From Acidobacteriota bacterium (GTDB lineage Bacteria > Acidobacteriota > Thermoanaerobaculia > UBA5066), in NCBI GenBank assembly GCA_003152095.1, contig PLZI01000119.1, positions 6,094 through 39,561 on the forward strand: a stretch of 33,468 bases of DNA, in the 5' to 3' direction. Under the pieces are notes generated by a model that was given only the letters and a program-made list of their open reading frames with translations, made no database searches and had not been told where the DNA came from. Shown piece by piece: positions 9,346 to 16,944 of the stretch (positions are counted from its first letter, which is position 1; each line of letters opens with the position of its first letter). A program made the position numbers and the translations under genes.

Positions 9346-10038
9346 CTACTTCCGGAACAGCGGGAGCAAGGTGGACTCGAGGCGACGGTACAGCGCGGCC
9401 GTCGCCTCGACGTCTCTGCGGCAGTAGTCGGCGATTTCCTGGAGCCGCCCCTGCCGGTAGAGGTCGCCTACGGCGTAGCCGTGCATCTCTTCGCTCTTTG
9501 GCGAGGGAATTCCGAACGCGACGCAGGCGGCGTGAAGAGAGGGAACCTGATCGCGGGACACGGCGCCCTGAAACGTGAGGATCTCCAGAAGGTCGACGTG
9601 GGTGTCCATCGAGTACCGATAGCCGAGAAGATTCTTCGAAGGTGAAATTCCGTGGACGGCGCTGCGCACAGAGAGGAACGGCCCGTCGAACGTGCGGCCG
9701 TTGAACGTGACGCAGCGGCCGTACCTCGCGACCTTCTCCCAGAACTCGGCGAGCATCGTTTTCTCGTCGCAACCGACGTACTCGAAGAGGCCGTCCGCCG
9801 AGGGGCGGCTTGTGCGCTCGCCGGACGCCTCGAACCAGACGAAGCCCTTCGCGCTCTCGGGATTTTGCATGCCGATCACGACGACCCTGCCGGCATACGG
9901 CGAAAGCGATCCGCCCTTTTTCCTTCTCAGAAAATCTTCATGGTCCTCCGCGTAGCGCGTGAGTTTTTCGCGCAGCAGCGGGTCGATCTCGAGCCAGGGC
10001 AGCGAGACCGTCTCGATGTCGAAGACGACCGTCGTCAT
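9346..10038 (-). CDS. DnaQ-like / PolB-type 3'-5' exonuclease domain protein
   Basis: This 230-residue protein is a predicted nuclease of the DEDD (RNase H fold) superfamily. Exo I is FDIET with D7 and E9; Exo II is TFNGRTFDGPFL with N113 and D118; Exo III is YCRRDV with Y205 and D209. These four carboxylates would hold two metal ions, so it should be catalytically active. It corresponds to the stand-alone predicted PolB-like exonuclease family; the substrate is unknown. The ATG at 10038 is chosen because the DIET motif starts at residue 7; the upstream open frame overlaps the hydrolase gene and is spurious. The hydrolase stop is 11 bases upstream, which suggests one transcript. Confidence 0.88.
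   Translation of the reverse strand: MTTVVFDIETVSLPWLEIDPLLREKLTRYAEDHEDFLRRKKGGSLSPYAGRVVVIGMQNPESAKGFVWFEASGERTSRPSADGLFEYVGCDEKTMLAEFWEKVARYGRCVTFNGRTFDGPFLSVRSAVHGISPSKNLLGYRYSMDTHVDLLEILTFQGAVSRDQVPSLHAACVAFGIPSPKSEEMHGYAVGDLYRQGRLQEIADYCRRDVEATAALYRRLESTLLPLFRK
9626..9643 (-). repeat. Diverged copy of the dispersed AT-rich motif
   Basis: Read on the minus strand this is ACCTTCGAAGAATCTTCT, which shares the CCTTC-n-AAGAA core with the better copies. It encodes Pro-Ser-Lys-Asn (about residues 133-136) in a loop of the exonuclease. Confidence 0.3.
9922..9939 (+). repeat. Dispersed AT-rich motif, copy 3 (inside the exonuclease gene)
   Basis: CCTTCTCAGAAAATCTTC matches 9277-9294 at 17 of 18 bases. 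Here the motif lies opposite to the direction of the host gene, where it encodes about residues 34-39 (DFLRRK) in a variable region. Occurrence in both orientations relative to coding suggests a DNA-level element rather than a protein motif. Confidence 0.45.
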
Positions 10039-10049
10039 CGAGGCGGAGC

Positions 10050-10871
10050 TTACTTCGCGGGAGGCGAGGCCGGTGCGGGAAGCGGTACGTCCAGTCGCTC
10101 GGCGAGCCAGGCAAAGGCGGCCTGCTTCGCCTCCGGGTGCTCGCGCAGCACGGCGAGGTTGTGGGCGCCGCCGGCGAAGAGCAGCAGGCGTTTGGGCTCC
10201 TCGACGGCCGCCAGGAGGTGCCGCGCGGAGTCGGCGCGGCCAGGATCGGCCTCGCAGGCGAGGAGCAGCGCCGCTCGCGGTGTGACCTTCCTGCCGCCCG
10301 CGAGCGGGAGGACGCGCGGCTCGTTCACGGAGATCGCGATGGCGGCGTCCACCTGCCGCGTGGACGACGCGAGAAGCGCGAGATAGCCGCCGACCGAAAG
10401 CCCGACGGCGGCGATGCGGGGCGACTTCGTCCTGAGCCACGCCGCGGCGGCCTCAACGTCGCGAGGGAAGCCGTTCGGGTCACGAAGAAGCGAGGGCGAG
10501 ATCTGCAGGGTCGCGCCGGCCTTCTTCGTCGACTCGCCGTGAGCACGCAGGTCGAAGGAGAGCGTCGCGAAGCCCAGCGCGCGGAGCTCTTCGGCGAACG
10601 GCTCCCACTCGCGCCGCTCGCGCGAGAAGTCGTTGATGAGGAGGACGCCCGGTGCCTTCGGGTTGCCTTCGACCGGACGGAACGAGGCCGCGAGGGCGAC
10701 GCCGTCGGCCGTGGAAATCGTGACGCGGTACGGGTCTGCGGGGCGCGGGACGGGGGTGGGCTCGGGCTGTTTTTTCCTTTTCTTTGCCGCCTCGGCGGTC
10801 CCGCCCGCGAGAAAGGCGAGCGCGACGATCAGGGCGATCGCGCGCCGGAGGGCGGGCCTGAGAGCCGTCAC
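10050..10871 (-). CDS. Secreted alpha/beta hydrolase (dienelactone-hydrolase-like)
   Basis: This 273-residue protein starts at a GTG (10871) that overlaps the stop of the preceding membrane-protein gene by GTGA. Residues 1-28 form a signal peptide (RRAIALIVALAFLAGG core), followed by a Lys/Pro-rich linker. The hydrolase domain has the nucleophile elbow GLSVGGY with S159, a likely acid at D209 (CEADPG) and H237 in GGAHNLAV. The oxyanion/cap segment LLINDFSRERREW and the strand LSFDLRAHGES are typical of the superfamily. The substrate is unknown. Overlap with the upstream gene and short spacing to the exonuclease make a three-gene operon likely. Confidence 0.87.
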   Translation of the reverse strand: MTALRPALRRAIALIVALAFLAGGTAEAAKKRKKQPEPTPVPRPADPYRVTISTADGVALAASFRPVEGNPKAPGVLLINDFSRERREWEPFAEELRALGFATLSFDLRAHGESTKKAGATLQISPSLLRDPNGFPRDVEAAAAWLRTKSPRIAAVGLSVGGYLALLASSTRQVDAAIAISVNEPRVLPLAGGRKVTPRAALLLACEADPGRADSARHLLAAVEEPKRLLLFAGGAHNLAVLREHPEAKQAAFAWLAERLDVPLPAPASPPAK

Positions 10872-11893
10872 TTCGGCTTGAAGCCGCTGCCGAGCGCGAA
10901 CAGGACGTGGTCGTGCACATAGTGCGTGAGGAGGAACGACAGCACGACGGCGTAGTAGCTTGGCTCGGCGGGCAGGCGCAGCACGACGGTGAGGAGCAGG
11001 ATGACGAGCGTGGCCCCGGTCGTGAGCAGGAGATTCCAGCCGTAATAGCGGAAGAACTTCCCGGGTTGCGCCATCTTCCGGATGAACGCGGAGCCCGCGG
11101 CCGCGTTGTCCTGCCGGAGGATGAGATACGTGAGGCCGAGGTACTGGAACGAATGCCACGCGTTGAAGCCCTGGAAGGAGATCGAGAGCTCGGGCAGGCG
11201 CGGGACGAGGAGGGCCACGACGATCGTGAGAGCCATGAAGAAGGCGTAGGGCGCGGCGACCTCACGGCGGCGGATCTGGTTCACGGTGAGGACGACCCAG
11301 GCGGCGATGAGGGCAGCCGTCATGACGGCGAACGAGTCGGCGAACCAGGCGTGCTTGAGGAACGCGGGGAACCAGAGCATCGTGTCGCCGATTCGGAACG
11401 TGCCGGCGACGTGGCGGTACATCGCGTAGCTGTAGAGCGCGGTCATGACAACGGAAAAGTCGAGCAGGCGCTGCCACGCTCGCGCGGCGCCGCCCTTCTC
11501 ACGGTAAAGGTAGCCGATGTACGAGGCCTGATCGCACACGTGGATGGAGGCCCACGTGAAGAAGAACGTCAGGAGCCACGAGAAGGCGTAGACGGCCCCG
11601 AGGATGACGCCGATCGGTACGATCACGACGGGCGCCCACGTGAGCGCCGGGTGGATCTGCCGGAAACGCGGCTCGAAGACCGTCTTCAGGAACGTCGCGT
11701 ACATGTGCGGGCCGCCGATGAGAAGCGTGATGAGAAGGTCCACGCCTCCGGCGGTCGTCTTTCCGAGCGAGTGAACGAGCGGCGGAACGGCGACGAGGCC
11801 CGCCGACAGCGTCAGGCAGACCAGGTCCCAGCGCGGATTCGCGATCCACTGTGACGGCTGGGAAGGGGCCAGAACCCGTGCTTCGGCGCTCAT
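10868..11893 (-). CDS. Polytopic membrane protein with conserved-looking intramembrane histidines, unknown function
   Basis: This 341-residue protein has about eight predicted transmembrane helices and belongs to no family I can name. Histidines lie within or next to hydrophobic segments: H63 in IGGPHMYATF, H118 in SIHVCDQASY, H247 in NAWHSFQYLGL, and H324/H327/H329 in LTHYVHDHVLFALG. Such clusters occur in membrane enzymes that bind iron, copper or heme, but no cofactor can be assigned. The ATG at 11893 is chosen because the hydrophobic core begins about 20 residues later and the upstream open frame has non-coding character. Its stop overlaps the hydrolase GTG. It is transcribed divergently from the LolC/E-like permease. 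Confidence 0.8.
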   Translation of the reverse strand: MSAEARVLAPSQPSQWIANPRWDLVCLTLSAGLVAVPPLVHSLGKTTAGGVDLLITLLIGGPHMYATFLKTVFEPRFRQIHPALTWAPVVIVPIGVILGAVYAFSWLLTFFFTWASIHVCDQASYIGYLYREKGGAARAWQRLLDFSVVMTALYSYAMYRHVAGTFRIGDTMLWFPAFLKHAWFADSFAVMTAALIAAWVVLTVNQIRRREVAAPYAFFMALTIVVALLVPRLPELSISFQGFNAWHSFQYLGLTYLILRQDNAAAGSAFIRKMAQPGKFFRYYGWNLLLTTGATLVILLLTVVLRLPAEPSYYAVVLSFLLTHYVHDHVLFALGSGFKPK

Positions 11894-12203
11894 GCAAATT
11901 TGCGGGCCGAGAAGCACCAGCCCGGCCGCGAAGTGTAGCAAAGGGAGGGCCGCCACCCGGAGCCGGGCGGTAAGATCCGGCAGTGGTGCGTCCTGAAGCC
12001 GAGACGCGAGGGCTAGGTGGAAAGGCGAATCGCGCTGAGGCGGGCTGTACGTCTCCAGTGGGCGAAAGACCCATCCCGTTAGGTGCCGGAACGCCGGGTA
12101 GCAGGCCCCAGGTTGCGGGAGAGATACCAATGAACCGGAGAGCCGATGCACCGCTGAGGCTCGGAGGACCATGCGGCGCCCGAGTCGACAGACGAGGGCG
12201 CCG
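11894..12203. other. 310-base divergent intergenic region, possible structured RNA or element remnant
   Basis: No convincing gene is seen. Several short complementary segments lie on the plus strand: GTGGG/CCCAT flanking a GAAA-containing loop (12059-12075), CCGG-AACG-CCGG (12086-12097), and GAGCC/GGCTC (12140-12162). The phrase around 12138-12165, GGAGAGCCGATGCA followed by GCTCGGAGG, loosely recalls sequences near group II intron termini, but no reverse transcriptase or intron boundary is present. The region must also hold promoters for the two divergent genes. The call is weak. Confidence 0.2.
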
Positions 12204-13436
12204 ATGAACGTGCCCGCCTTCCTCGCGAAGCGTTTCCTCCTCGGCAGCCGGCGCGGCCTGCCGAAGACCGTTTCGCTTCTCGCCCTCTTCGGCGTCGCGC
12301 TCGGGGCCGCGTCGCTCGTCGTCGCGATGGGTCTCATGTCAGGTTACCGGCACGACCTCGCCGAGAAGCTCGCCGGGACGAGCGCGGAAGTGATCGCGAT
12401 GCCCGAGCCCGGCGCGAACGCGGAGGAGCAGCGCGCGCGGCTGCGTGCGCTCCCGAACGTGGCGGCCGTCGCCCGCACGGCGTTCGCGCCGGCGCTCCTC
12501 CTGTCATCCCGCGCGCCGGAGGGCGTCGACGCGCTCGTGAAGGCGCTCGAGCTGCCCGACGGCCTCGCCACGACGCGGCTTCTCGGGGCGGTTCCCGGCC
12601 TCGCGAAGGCGTTCCTCGAACTCGAATCGAAGGGGGCCACGCCCGTGCTTCTCGGAGCGGGCCTCGCGAGGCGGCTCGGCGCTTCCGCCGGCGGGACCAT
12701 CGTCCTCGAAACCGCGTCGGCCGCGCTCGCCGCCGGCCTCGCCGCGCCGGCGCGCACGCCGCTCGTGGTCGCCGCGGTCGTCGAGACCGGTTTCTCCGAG
12801 GTGGACGACGGATGGGCGGTGGTCCCGCTGGCCGTCTTCGAAAGGCTCGCGCCTCCGGGCGCCCGGCAGGGCGTGTGGGAGATGAAGCTGGTCCGGCCTT
12901 CGGCATCCGCGGAGACGGTCGCCGCCGCGCGGAAGATCCTCGGAGAAGGTGCGACCGTTCTCGATTGGAAGGTCCTGAACCGCGACCTCTTCGAGGCGCT
13001 CGCCGTCCAGCAGACGCTGCTGTTCATCGTTTTGACGCTCATCGTGGCCGTGGCCGCCGGTACGGTCGTCTCGTCGCTCGTCGTCCTTCTCGCCGAAAAG
13101 ACGCGGGATGTGGGCGTCCTCGCGGCGCTCGGCGCACCGCCCGCGATCGTGGCCCATACGTTTCAGCTCTCGGGGATCCTGCTCGGCGGCGCAGGGCTCG
13201 TCCTCGGAGTGCTCTTCGGGCTTCTCGTGTGCTTCCTGCTGACGGTGTTTCGCGCCGTGCGTTTTCCGCCCGAGATCGCGAAGGTCTACTACCTCACGTG
13301 GATGCCGTTCCGGCCCGAGCCGCTTCACGTCCTCGGGATCCTCGGAATCGGTCTCCTTCTCGTCCTGGGCGCTTCGCTGTTTCCCGCGCGCCGCGCCTCG
13401 CGGATGAATCCGTCGGAAGCCCTGCGCTACGAGTGA
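12204..13436 (+). CDS. LolC/LolE-type FtsX-superfamily ABC transporter permease
   Basis: This 410-residue permease has the MacB/LolE topology: one N-terminal helix (LLALFGVALGAASLVVAMG), a periplasmic domain of about 220 residues, and three C-terminal helices. The FtsX core contains KTRDVGVLAALGAPP, and the protein ends RRASRMNPSEALRYE, characteristic of lipoprotein-release permeases. The ATG at 12204 is chosen because MNVPAFLAKRFL is the usual LolC/E start; an ATG at 12171 would add an Arg-rich leader. No LolD-type ATPase lies in the window, so the ATPase is probably encoded elsewhere. The gene precedes the BMC operon by 57 bases but has no evident link to it. Confidence 0.88.
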   Translation: MNVPAFLAKRFLLGSRRGLPKTVSLLALFGVALGAASLVVAMGLMSGYRHDLAEKLAGTSAEVIAMPEPGANAEEQRARLRALPNVAAVARTAFAPALLLSSRAPEGVDALVKALELPDGLATTRLLGAVPGLAKAFLELESKGATPVLLGAGLARRLGASAGGTIVLETASAALAAGLAAPARTPLVVAAVVETGFSEVDDGWAVVPLAVFERLAPPGARQGVWEMKLVRPSASAETVAAARKILGEGATVLDWKVLNRDLFEALAVQQTLLFIVLTLIVAVAAGTVVSSLVVLLAEKTRDVGVLAALGAPPAIVAHTFQLSGILLGGAGLVLGVLFGLLVCFLLTVFRAVRFPPEIAKVYYLTWMPFRPEPLHVLGILGIGLLLVLGASLFPARRASRMNPSEALRYE

Positions 13437-13480
13437 GGCCGGACGCCCGCGAGCCGGCGATCGGGCCGTTCCTTCGGGCG

Positions 13481-13486
13481 TAGACT
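13481..13486 (+). promoter_or_regulatory. Putative -10 element of the BMC operon (leaderless)
   Basis: TAGACT is followed by 7 nt and the ATG of the rpiB-deoC fusion at 13494. No Shine-Dalgarno precedes that ATG, consistent with a leaderless mRNA. A convincing -35 is not visible. The intergenic space to the upstream permease is only 57 bases. Confidence 0.4.
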
Positions 13487-13493
13487 TCGTAAG

Positions 13494-14939
13494 ATGAAGT
13501 CTGTCGCGGGACCGGTGGTCCTCGCCGCCGACCACGGCGGCTTCGCGCTGAAGGAAGCGATCAAGCGGCACCTGAAGTCCAAAGGGACAGACGTCCTCGA
13601 TGTCGGGACGAGCTCGACCGACGCGTGCGATTACCCGGTTTTCGCGCGCGCCGCCGCCGAGGCCGTCGCCTCGGGGCAGGCCTGGCGGGGCATCGTCGTC
13701 GACGGCGCGGGCATCGGGTCCGCCATGGTCGCCAACAAGGTCCCCGGAGTCCGCGCGGGCATGGCCTTCGACCTGGCCACCGCGAAAAACGCCCGGGAGC
13801 ACAACGACGCGAACCTCCTGACGCTCGGCGCCGGCTATCTCGCCGAGGGCCTGGCGCTTCAGATCGTGGACGTCTTCCTGTCCACCGACTGCACCGTGGA
13901 GCGGCACCGGCGCCGAGTCGCTATGATCGACGCGATCGACAAGAGCCGCGGGAACACGCCGCAGGATCCGCACCGTCCGATGAGTTCGAGGAGCTCGCCG
14001 TCCATGGCCCCACCTGACTTCGATTCGCTCGTCGGCAGGATCACACAGATCCTGACGGCGAATCCCTCGCTTTTGGTCCCGCCCACGTGCGCGGGGTGCG
14101 CGGGGTGCGCGGCCGCCGGAGCCAAAGAGTGTCCGGCGGGCGGGCATTGCGTGACCCGCTGTCCCGACACGGTGCGTTCGATGATCGCGTGCGTCGGGCC
14201 GGGGTGCCGGGTGTCCGCTGCTCCCGGCGTCGGCGAGGTGCCCAAAGACCTGGCAAGCTTCATCGACCACACTCTTCTCCGCGCCGACGCCACCTACTCG
14301 GACATCGACCAGCTCTGTGACGAGGCCGCCCAGTTCGGCTTCGCGTCGGTGTGCGTCAACCCGGTCTTCGTCAGGCGCTGCGCGGCCCGCCTGGCCGGCA
14401 GCTCCTCCGTCGTCTGCACGGTCGTGGGATTCCCGCTCGGCGCCATTCCCAAGGAGATGAAGGCGCTGGAGGCGCGGCGTGCCATCCGCGACGGGGCGAG
14501 CGAGATCGACATGGTGATCGCGATCGGGGCGCTCAAGTCGGGGGATCGCCGCACTGTCGAGGAGGACATCCGCGCCGTGGCCGAGACCGCCCACGACGGC
14601 GGCGCGATTCTCAAGGTGATCCTCGAGACGTCGCTTCTGACGGACGACGAGAAAGTGGCCGGTTGCGTGGCCGCCCGAAAGGCCCGGGCCGAGTTCGTGA
14701 AGACCTCCACGGGGTTCTCCACCGGCGGCGCCACCGCTCGCGACGTGGAGCTCATGGCGCAGGCCGTCGACCGCAAGCTCGGGGTGAAAGCGTCGGGAGG
14801 AATCCGGTCGGCCGAGGACGCGCAGAAGCTCATCGCCGCGGGCGCCACCCGGATCGGGGCCTCGGTCGGCGTGAAGATCGTCAAGGAGGCCAGGGGGATG
14901 CCGTCCCCCTCGGGCAAAGAGGCCAAGGGCGCCACCTGA
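13494..14939 (+). CDS. RpiB-DeoC fusion with a cysteine-rich linker, BMC cargo enzyme
   Basis: Two enzymes are joined in 481 residues. Residues 1-150 are an RpiB/LacAB sugar-phosphate isomerase ([43 protein letters not shown]), with Asp70 where E. coli RpiB has its catalytic Cys. Residues 250-470 are deoxyribose-phosphate aldolase, with D339, the Schiff-base K403 (FVKTSTGF) and K432 (VKASGGIR) at the catalytic positions. The linker has an amphipathic helix (about 175-188, [13 protein letters not shown]) that resembles an encapsulation peptide, then eight cysteines (199, 202, 205, 213, 219, 223, 233, 238) that begin with CxxCxxC. The predicted role is to make glyceraldehyde 3-phosphate and acetaldehyde from deoxyribose 5-phosphate in the shell lumen. 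It is the first gene of the BMC operon, and its stop overlaps the next ATG. Confidence 0.93.
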   Translation: MKSVAGPVVLAADHGGFALKEAIKRHLKSKGTDVLDVGTSSTDACDYPVFARAAAEAVASGQAWRGIVVDGAGIGSAMVANKVPGVRAGMAFDLATAKNAREHNDANLLTLGAGYLAEGLALQIVDVFLSTDCTVERHRRRVAMIDAIDKSRGNTPQDPHRPMSSRSSPSMAPPDFDSLVGRITQILTANPSLLVPPTCAGCAGCAAAGAKECPAGGHCVTRCPDTVRSMIACVGPGCRVSAAPGVGEVPKDLASFIDHTLLRADATYSDIDQLCDEAAQFGFASVCVNPVFVRRCAARLAGSSSVVCTVVGFPLGAIPKEMKALEARRAIRDGASEIDMVIAIGALKSGDRRTVEEDIRAVAETAHDGGAILKVILETSLLTDDEKVAGCVAARKARAEFVKTSTGFSTGGATARDVELMAQAVDRKLGVKASGGIRSAEDAQKLIAAGATRIGASVGVKIVKEARGMPSPSGKEAKGAT

Positions 14940-15574
14940 TGGCGGACCTGAGGAGCTTCGTCTATCTCGATGCGATGCAGCCGCAGTTCGCGGCCTACAT
15001 CGGCACGATCGCCCGGGGCTTCCTCCCGATTGCCTACGAGGCGTCCCTGATCGTGGAGATCTCCCCCGGCATCGAGATCAACCGCGTCACTGACGTCGCC
15101 GTGAAGGCGACCGACGTGCGCCCCGGCATGCAGGTCGTCGAGCGGCTCTACGGGATGCTCGAGGTCCACAGCCCCTCGCAGGCCGAGGTCCGGCAGGCCG
15201 GCGCCGCCATCCTCGCCGCCCTTTCGCTGAACGAGGCGGACCGGATCAAGCCGCGAGTCCTCTCCTCACAGGTCATCCGCCACGTCGACGCCCTCCAGGT
15301 GCAGCTCATCAACCGCGACAGGCTGGGGATGATGCTCGTGGCCCGCGAGTCGCTCTACATCCTGGAGGTGGAGCCCGCGGGCTACGCGGCCTTCGCCGCG
15401 AACGAGGCCGAGAAGGCGGCGGAGATCAACGTGGTGGACGTCCGGATGACCGGGGCGTTCGGGCGCGTCTACCTGGGGGGCGAGCAGCGCGACATCGACG
15501 TGGCGTCGGTCGCGGCCATCAGGGCGATCGAGTCGCTCACCGGGCGCGAGGCGCCCAAGGGGCGGAAGGACTGA
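14939..15574 (+). CDS. BMC-T shell protein (tandem-domain trimer, double-disc type)
   Basis: This 211-residue protein has two BMC folds, about residues 5-95 and 105-205. It should form pseudohexameric trimers that tile the shell facets. The sequences [20 protein letters not shown] and [17 protein letters not shown], and the pore-loop region TGAFGR (171-176), closely resemble the stacked double-disc BMC-T proteins of the Haliangium ochraceum shell as I recall them. Such stacked trimers are thought to gate large metabolites through a central pore. The ATG overlaps the deoC stop (TGATG), which implies translational coupling. It is a paralogue of the next gene. Confidence 0.93.
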   Translation: MADLRSFVYLDAMQPQFAAYIGTIARGFLPIAYEASLIVEISPGIEINRVTDVAVKATDVRPGMQVVERLYGMLEVHSPSQAEVRQAGAAILAALSLNEADRIKPRVLSSQVIRHVDALQVQLINRDRLGMMLVARESLYILEVEPAGYAAFAANEAEKAAEINVVDVRMTGAFGRVYLGGEQRDIDVASVAAIRAIESLTGREAPKGRKD

Positions 15575-15579
15575 TCCCG

Positions 15580-16203
15580 TTGATCGACCTCCGAAGCTAC
15601 GTCTTCCTCGACTCGCTCCAGGAGCAGCACGCGGCCTTCCTGGGGACGGTGGCCAAGGGCTTCCTCCCCGTCGGCGGGCAGGCTTCCGTCTTCATCGAGG
15701 TCTCTCCCGGGATCGCCATCAACCGGCTCACCGATATCGCGGTCAAAGCCACCTCTGTCAAGCCCGGAATGCAGATCGTCGAGCGGCTCTACGGCCTCCT
15801 GGAGCTCCATCACGACGAGCAAGCGGAGGTGCGCCGCGCGGGCGAGACGATCCTAAAGGAGATCGGCAAGACCGAGGGCGACCGGATCAAGCCCGAGATC
15901 CTCTCCTCGACCGTGATCCGGGGCCTCGACGACCGGCAAACGCAGCTCATCAACCGGACCCGCCACGGCCACATGATCGTGGCGGGGCAGTCGCTCTACA
16001 TCCTGGAATGTCAGCCCGCCGCGAACGCCGCGCTGGCGGCCAACGAGGCGGAGAAGGCCGCGCACATCAAGGTGCTGGAGATCGTCTCCTTTGGCTCGTT
16101 CGGCAGGGTCTACCTGGCGGGAGCGGACCGCGACATCGACGTGGCCCTGCCTGCGGCCGAGCGGGCGATCCAGGGCCTTTCCGGGCGCGCCGCGAAGTCT
16201 TGA
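15580..16203 (+). CDS. BMC-T shell protein (second double-disc-type trimer)
   Basis: This 207-residue tandem BMC-domain protein is collinear with the preceding one ([17 protein letters not shown] against [17 protein letters not shown]), so the two arose by tandem duplication. The pore region reads SFGSFGR where the paralogue has TGAFGR, a difference that could change pore selectivity. It starts at a TTG (15580); GGAAGGA at 15565-15571 sits 8 bases upstream, and the product begins in register with its paralogue, which supports this start. It would co-assemble with BMC-H on the shell facets. Confidence 0.92.
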   Translation: MIDLRSYVFLDSLQEQHAAFLGTVAKGFLPVGGQASVFIEVSPGIAINRLTDIAVKATSVKPGMQIVERLYGLLELHHDEQAEVRRAGETILKEIGKTEGDRIKPEILSSTVIRGLDDRQTQLINRTRHGHMIVAGQSLYILECQPAANAALAANEAEKAAHIKVLEIVSFGSFGRVYLAGADRDIDVALPAAERAIQGLSGRAAKS

Positions 16204-16267
16204 GAAAACGTCATGGAACACCGAAACGCCCCGAAAACGGGTGTAGAACCGAGCAGGGAGGATCGAA

Positions 16268-16588
16268 ATGGCTGAAGCACTGGGAATGATCGAGTGCCGC
16301 TCCTTCGCGGCGATGGTCGAAGCGGCCGACGCGATGGTGAAGGCCGCGAAGGTCGAGCTCGTGAGCTACGAGAAGACGGGGGGCGGCTATGTGACCGCCA
16401 TTATCCGGGGCGACGTCGCGGCCGTGAAGGCGGCCGTGGACGCGGGGCAGAACGGGGCGTCTCGCGTCGGCGACATCGTCACCACTCACATCATCGCCCG
16501 CCCGCACGTCAACGTCGACCTCGTCCTCCCGCTCGGCCGTAAGGCTGAGGTCGAGAAGGAGATCGGCTCGCACGGCGGCAAGAAGTAA
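16268..16588 (+). CDS. BMC-H shell hexamer protein
   Basis: This 106-residue single BMC-domain protein is the major facet tile. It opens with [20 protein letters not shown] and has the pore loop KTGGG at residues 36-40, in the place of the KIGSG of carboxysome proteins. It is the only hexamer gene in the locus and the one with the strongest Shine-Dalgarno (GGGAGG about 8 bases upstream), consistent with high expression. Its sequence is very close to the BMC-H of the Haliangium ochraceum shell as I recall it. Residues 85-106 form a charged tail. Confidence 0.95.
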   Translation: MAEALGMIECRSFAAMVEAADAMVKAAKVELVSYEKTGGGYVTAIIRGDVAAVKAAVDAGQNGASRVGDIVTTHIIARPHVNVDLVLPLGRKAEVEKEIGSHGGKK

Positions 16589-16607
16589 CCGGAGGCGTGG
16601 TGTAGCC

Positions 16608-16925
16608 ATGCTCCTGGCAAAAGTCGTCGGGACCGTCGTGGCGACACGGAAGGACCCCAGGATCGAGGGGCTCAAGTTTCTCCTGCTCCGGCAGGTGAAC
16701 CCCGAGAACCTCAAGGAGGGTGGCTTCGTGGTCGCCAACGACGCGGTGGGCTGCGGCCCTGGCGAGTACGTGCTCTATGCGTCGGGCTCCTCCGCCCGCC
16801 AGACCGAGGTCACCAAGGACCGCCCTTGCGACGCGGTCATCATGGCGATCGTGGACACCTGGGAGATCGGCGGCCAGACCCTCTTCGAGAAGAACTCGTC
16901 CGAGCACGGGTACAAAGACACCTGA
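16608..16925 (+). CDS. BMC-P shell pentamer (EutN/CcmL family), copy 1
   Basis: This 105-residue protein forms pentamers that cap shell vertices. It shows the family opening [14 protein letters not shown], the strand [10 protein letters not shown], the [17 protein letters not shown] signature (about residues 50-66) and [11 protein letters not shown] near the end. GGAGG at 16591-16595 precedes the ATG by 12 bases. It resembles the main pentamer of the Haliangium ochraceum shell and is the most canonical of the three copies, so it is probably the principal vertex protein. Confidence 0.94.
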   Translation: MLLAKVVGTVVATRKDPRIEGLKFLLLRQVNPENLKEGGFVVANDAVGCGPGEYVLYASGSSARQTEVTKDRPCDAVIMAIVDTWEIGGQTLFEKNSSEHGYKDT

Positions 16926-16944
16926 CCATGCGGCGGGTTGATTG

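Noticed and set aside
10868-11893. Assignment of the histidine-rich membrane protein to the Brp/Blh beta-carotene dioxygenase family
   Set aside because: The presence of membrane histidines is similar, but the surrounding motifs do not match that family as I know it, so no name was given.
12504-14594. 696-codon minus-strand frame across the permease and the rpiB-deoC fusion
   Set aside because: It is antisense to two genes with intact catalytic or topological signatures; its composition is typical of shadow frames.
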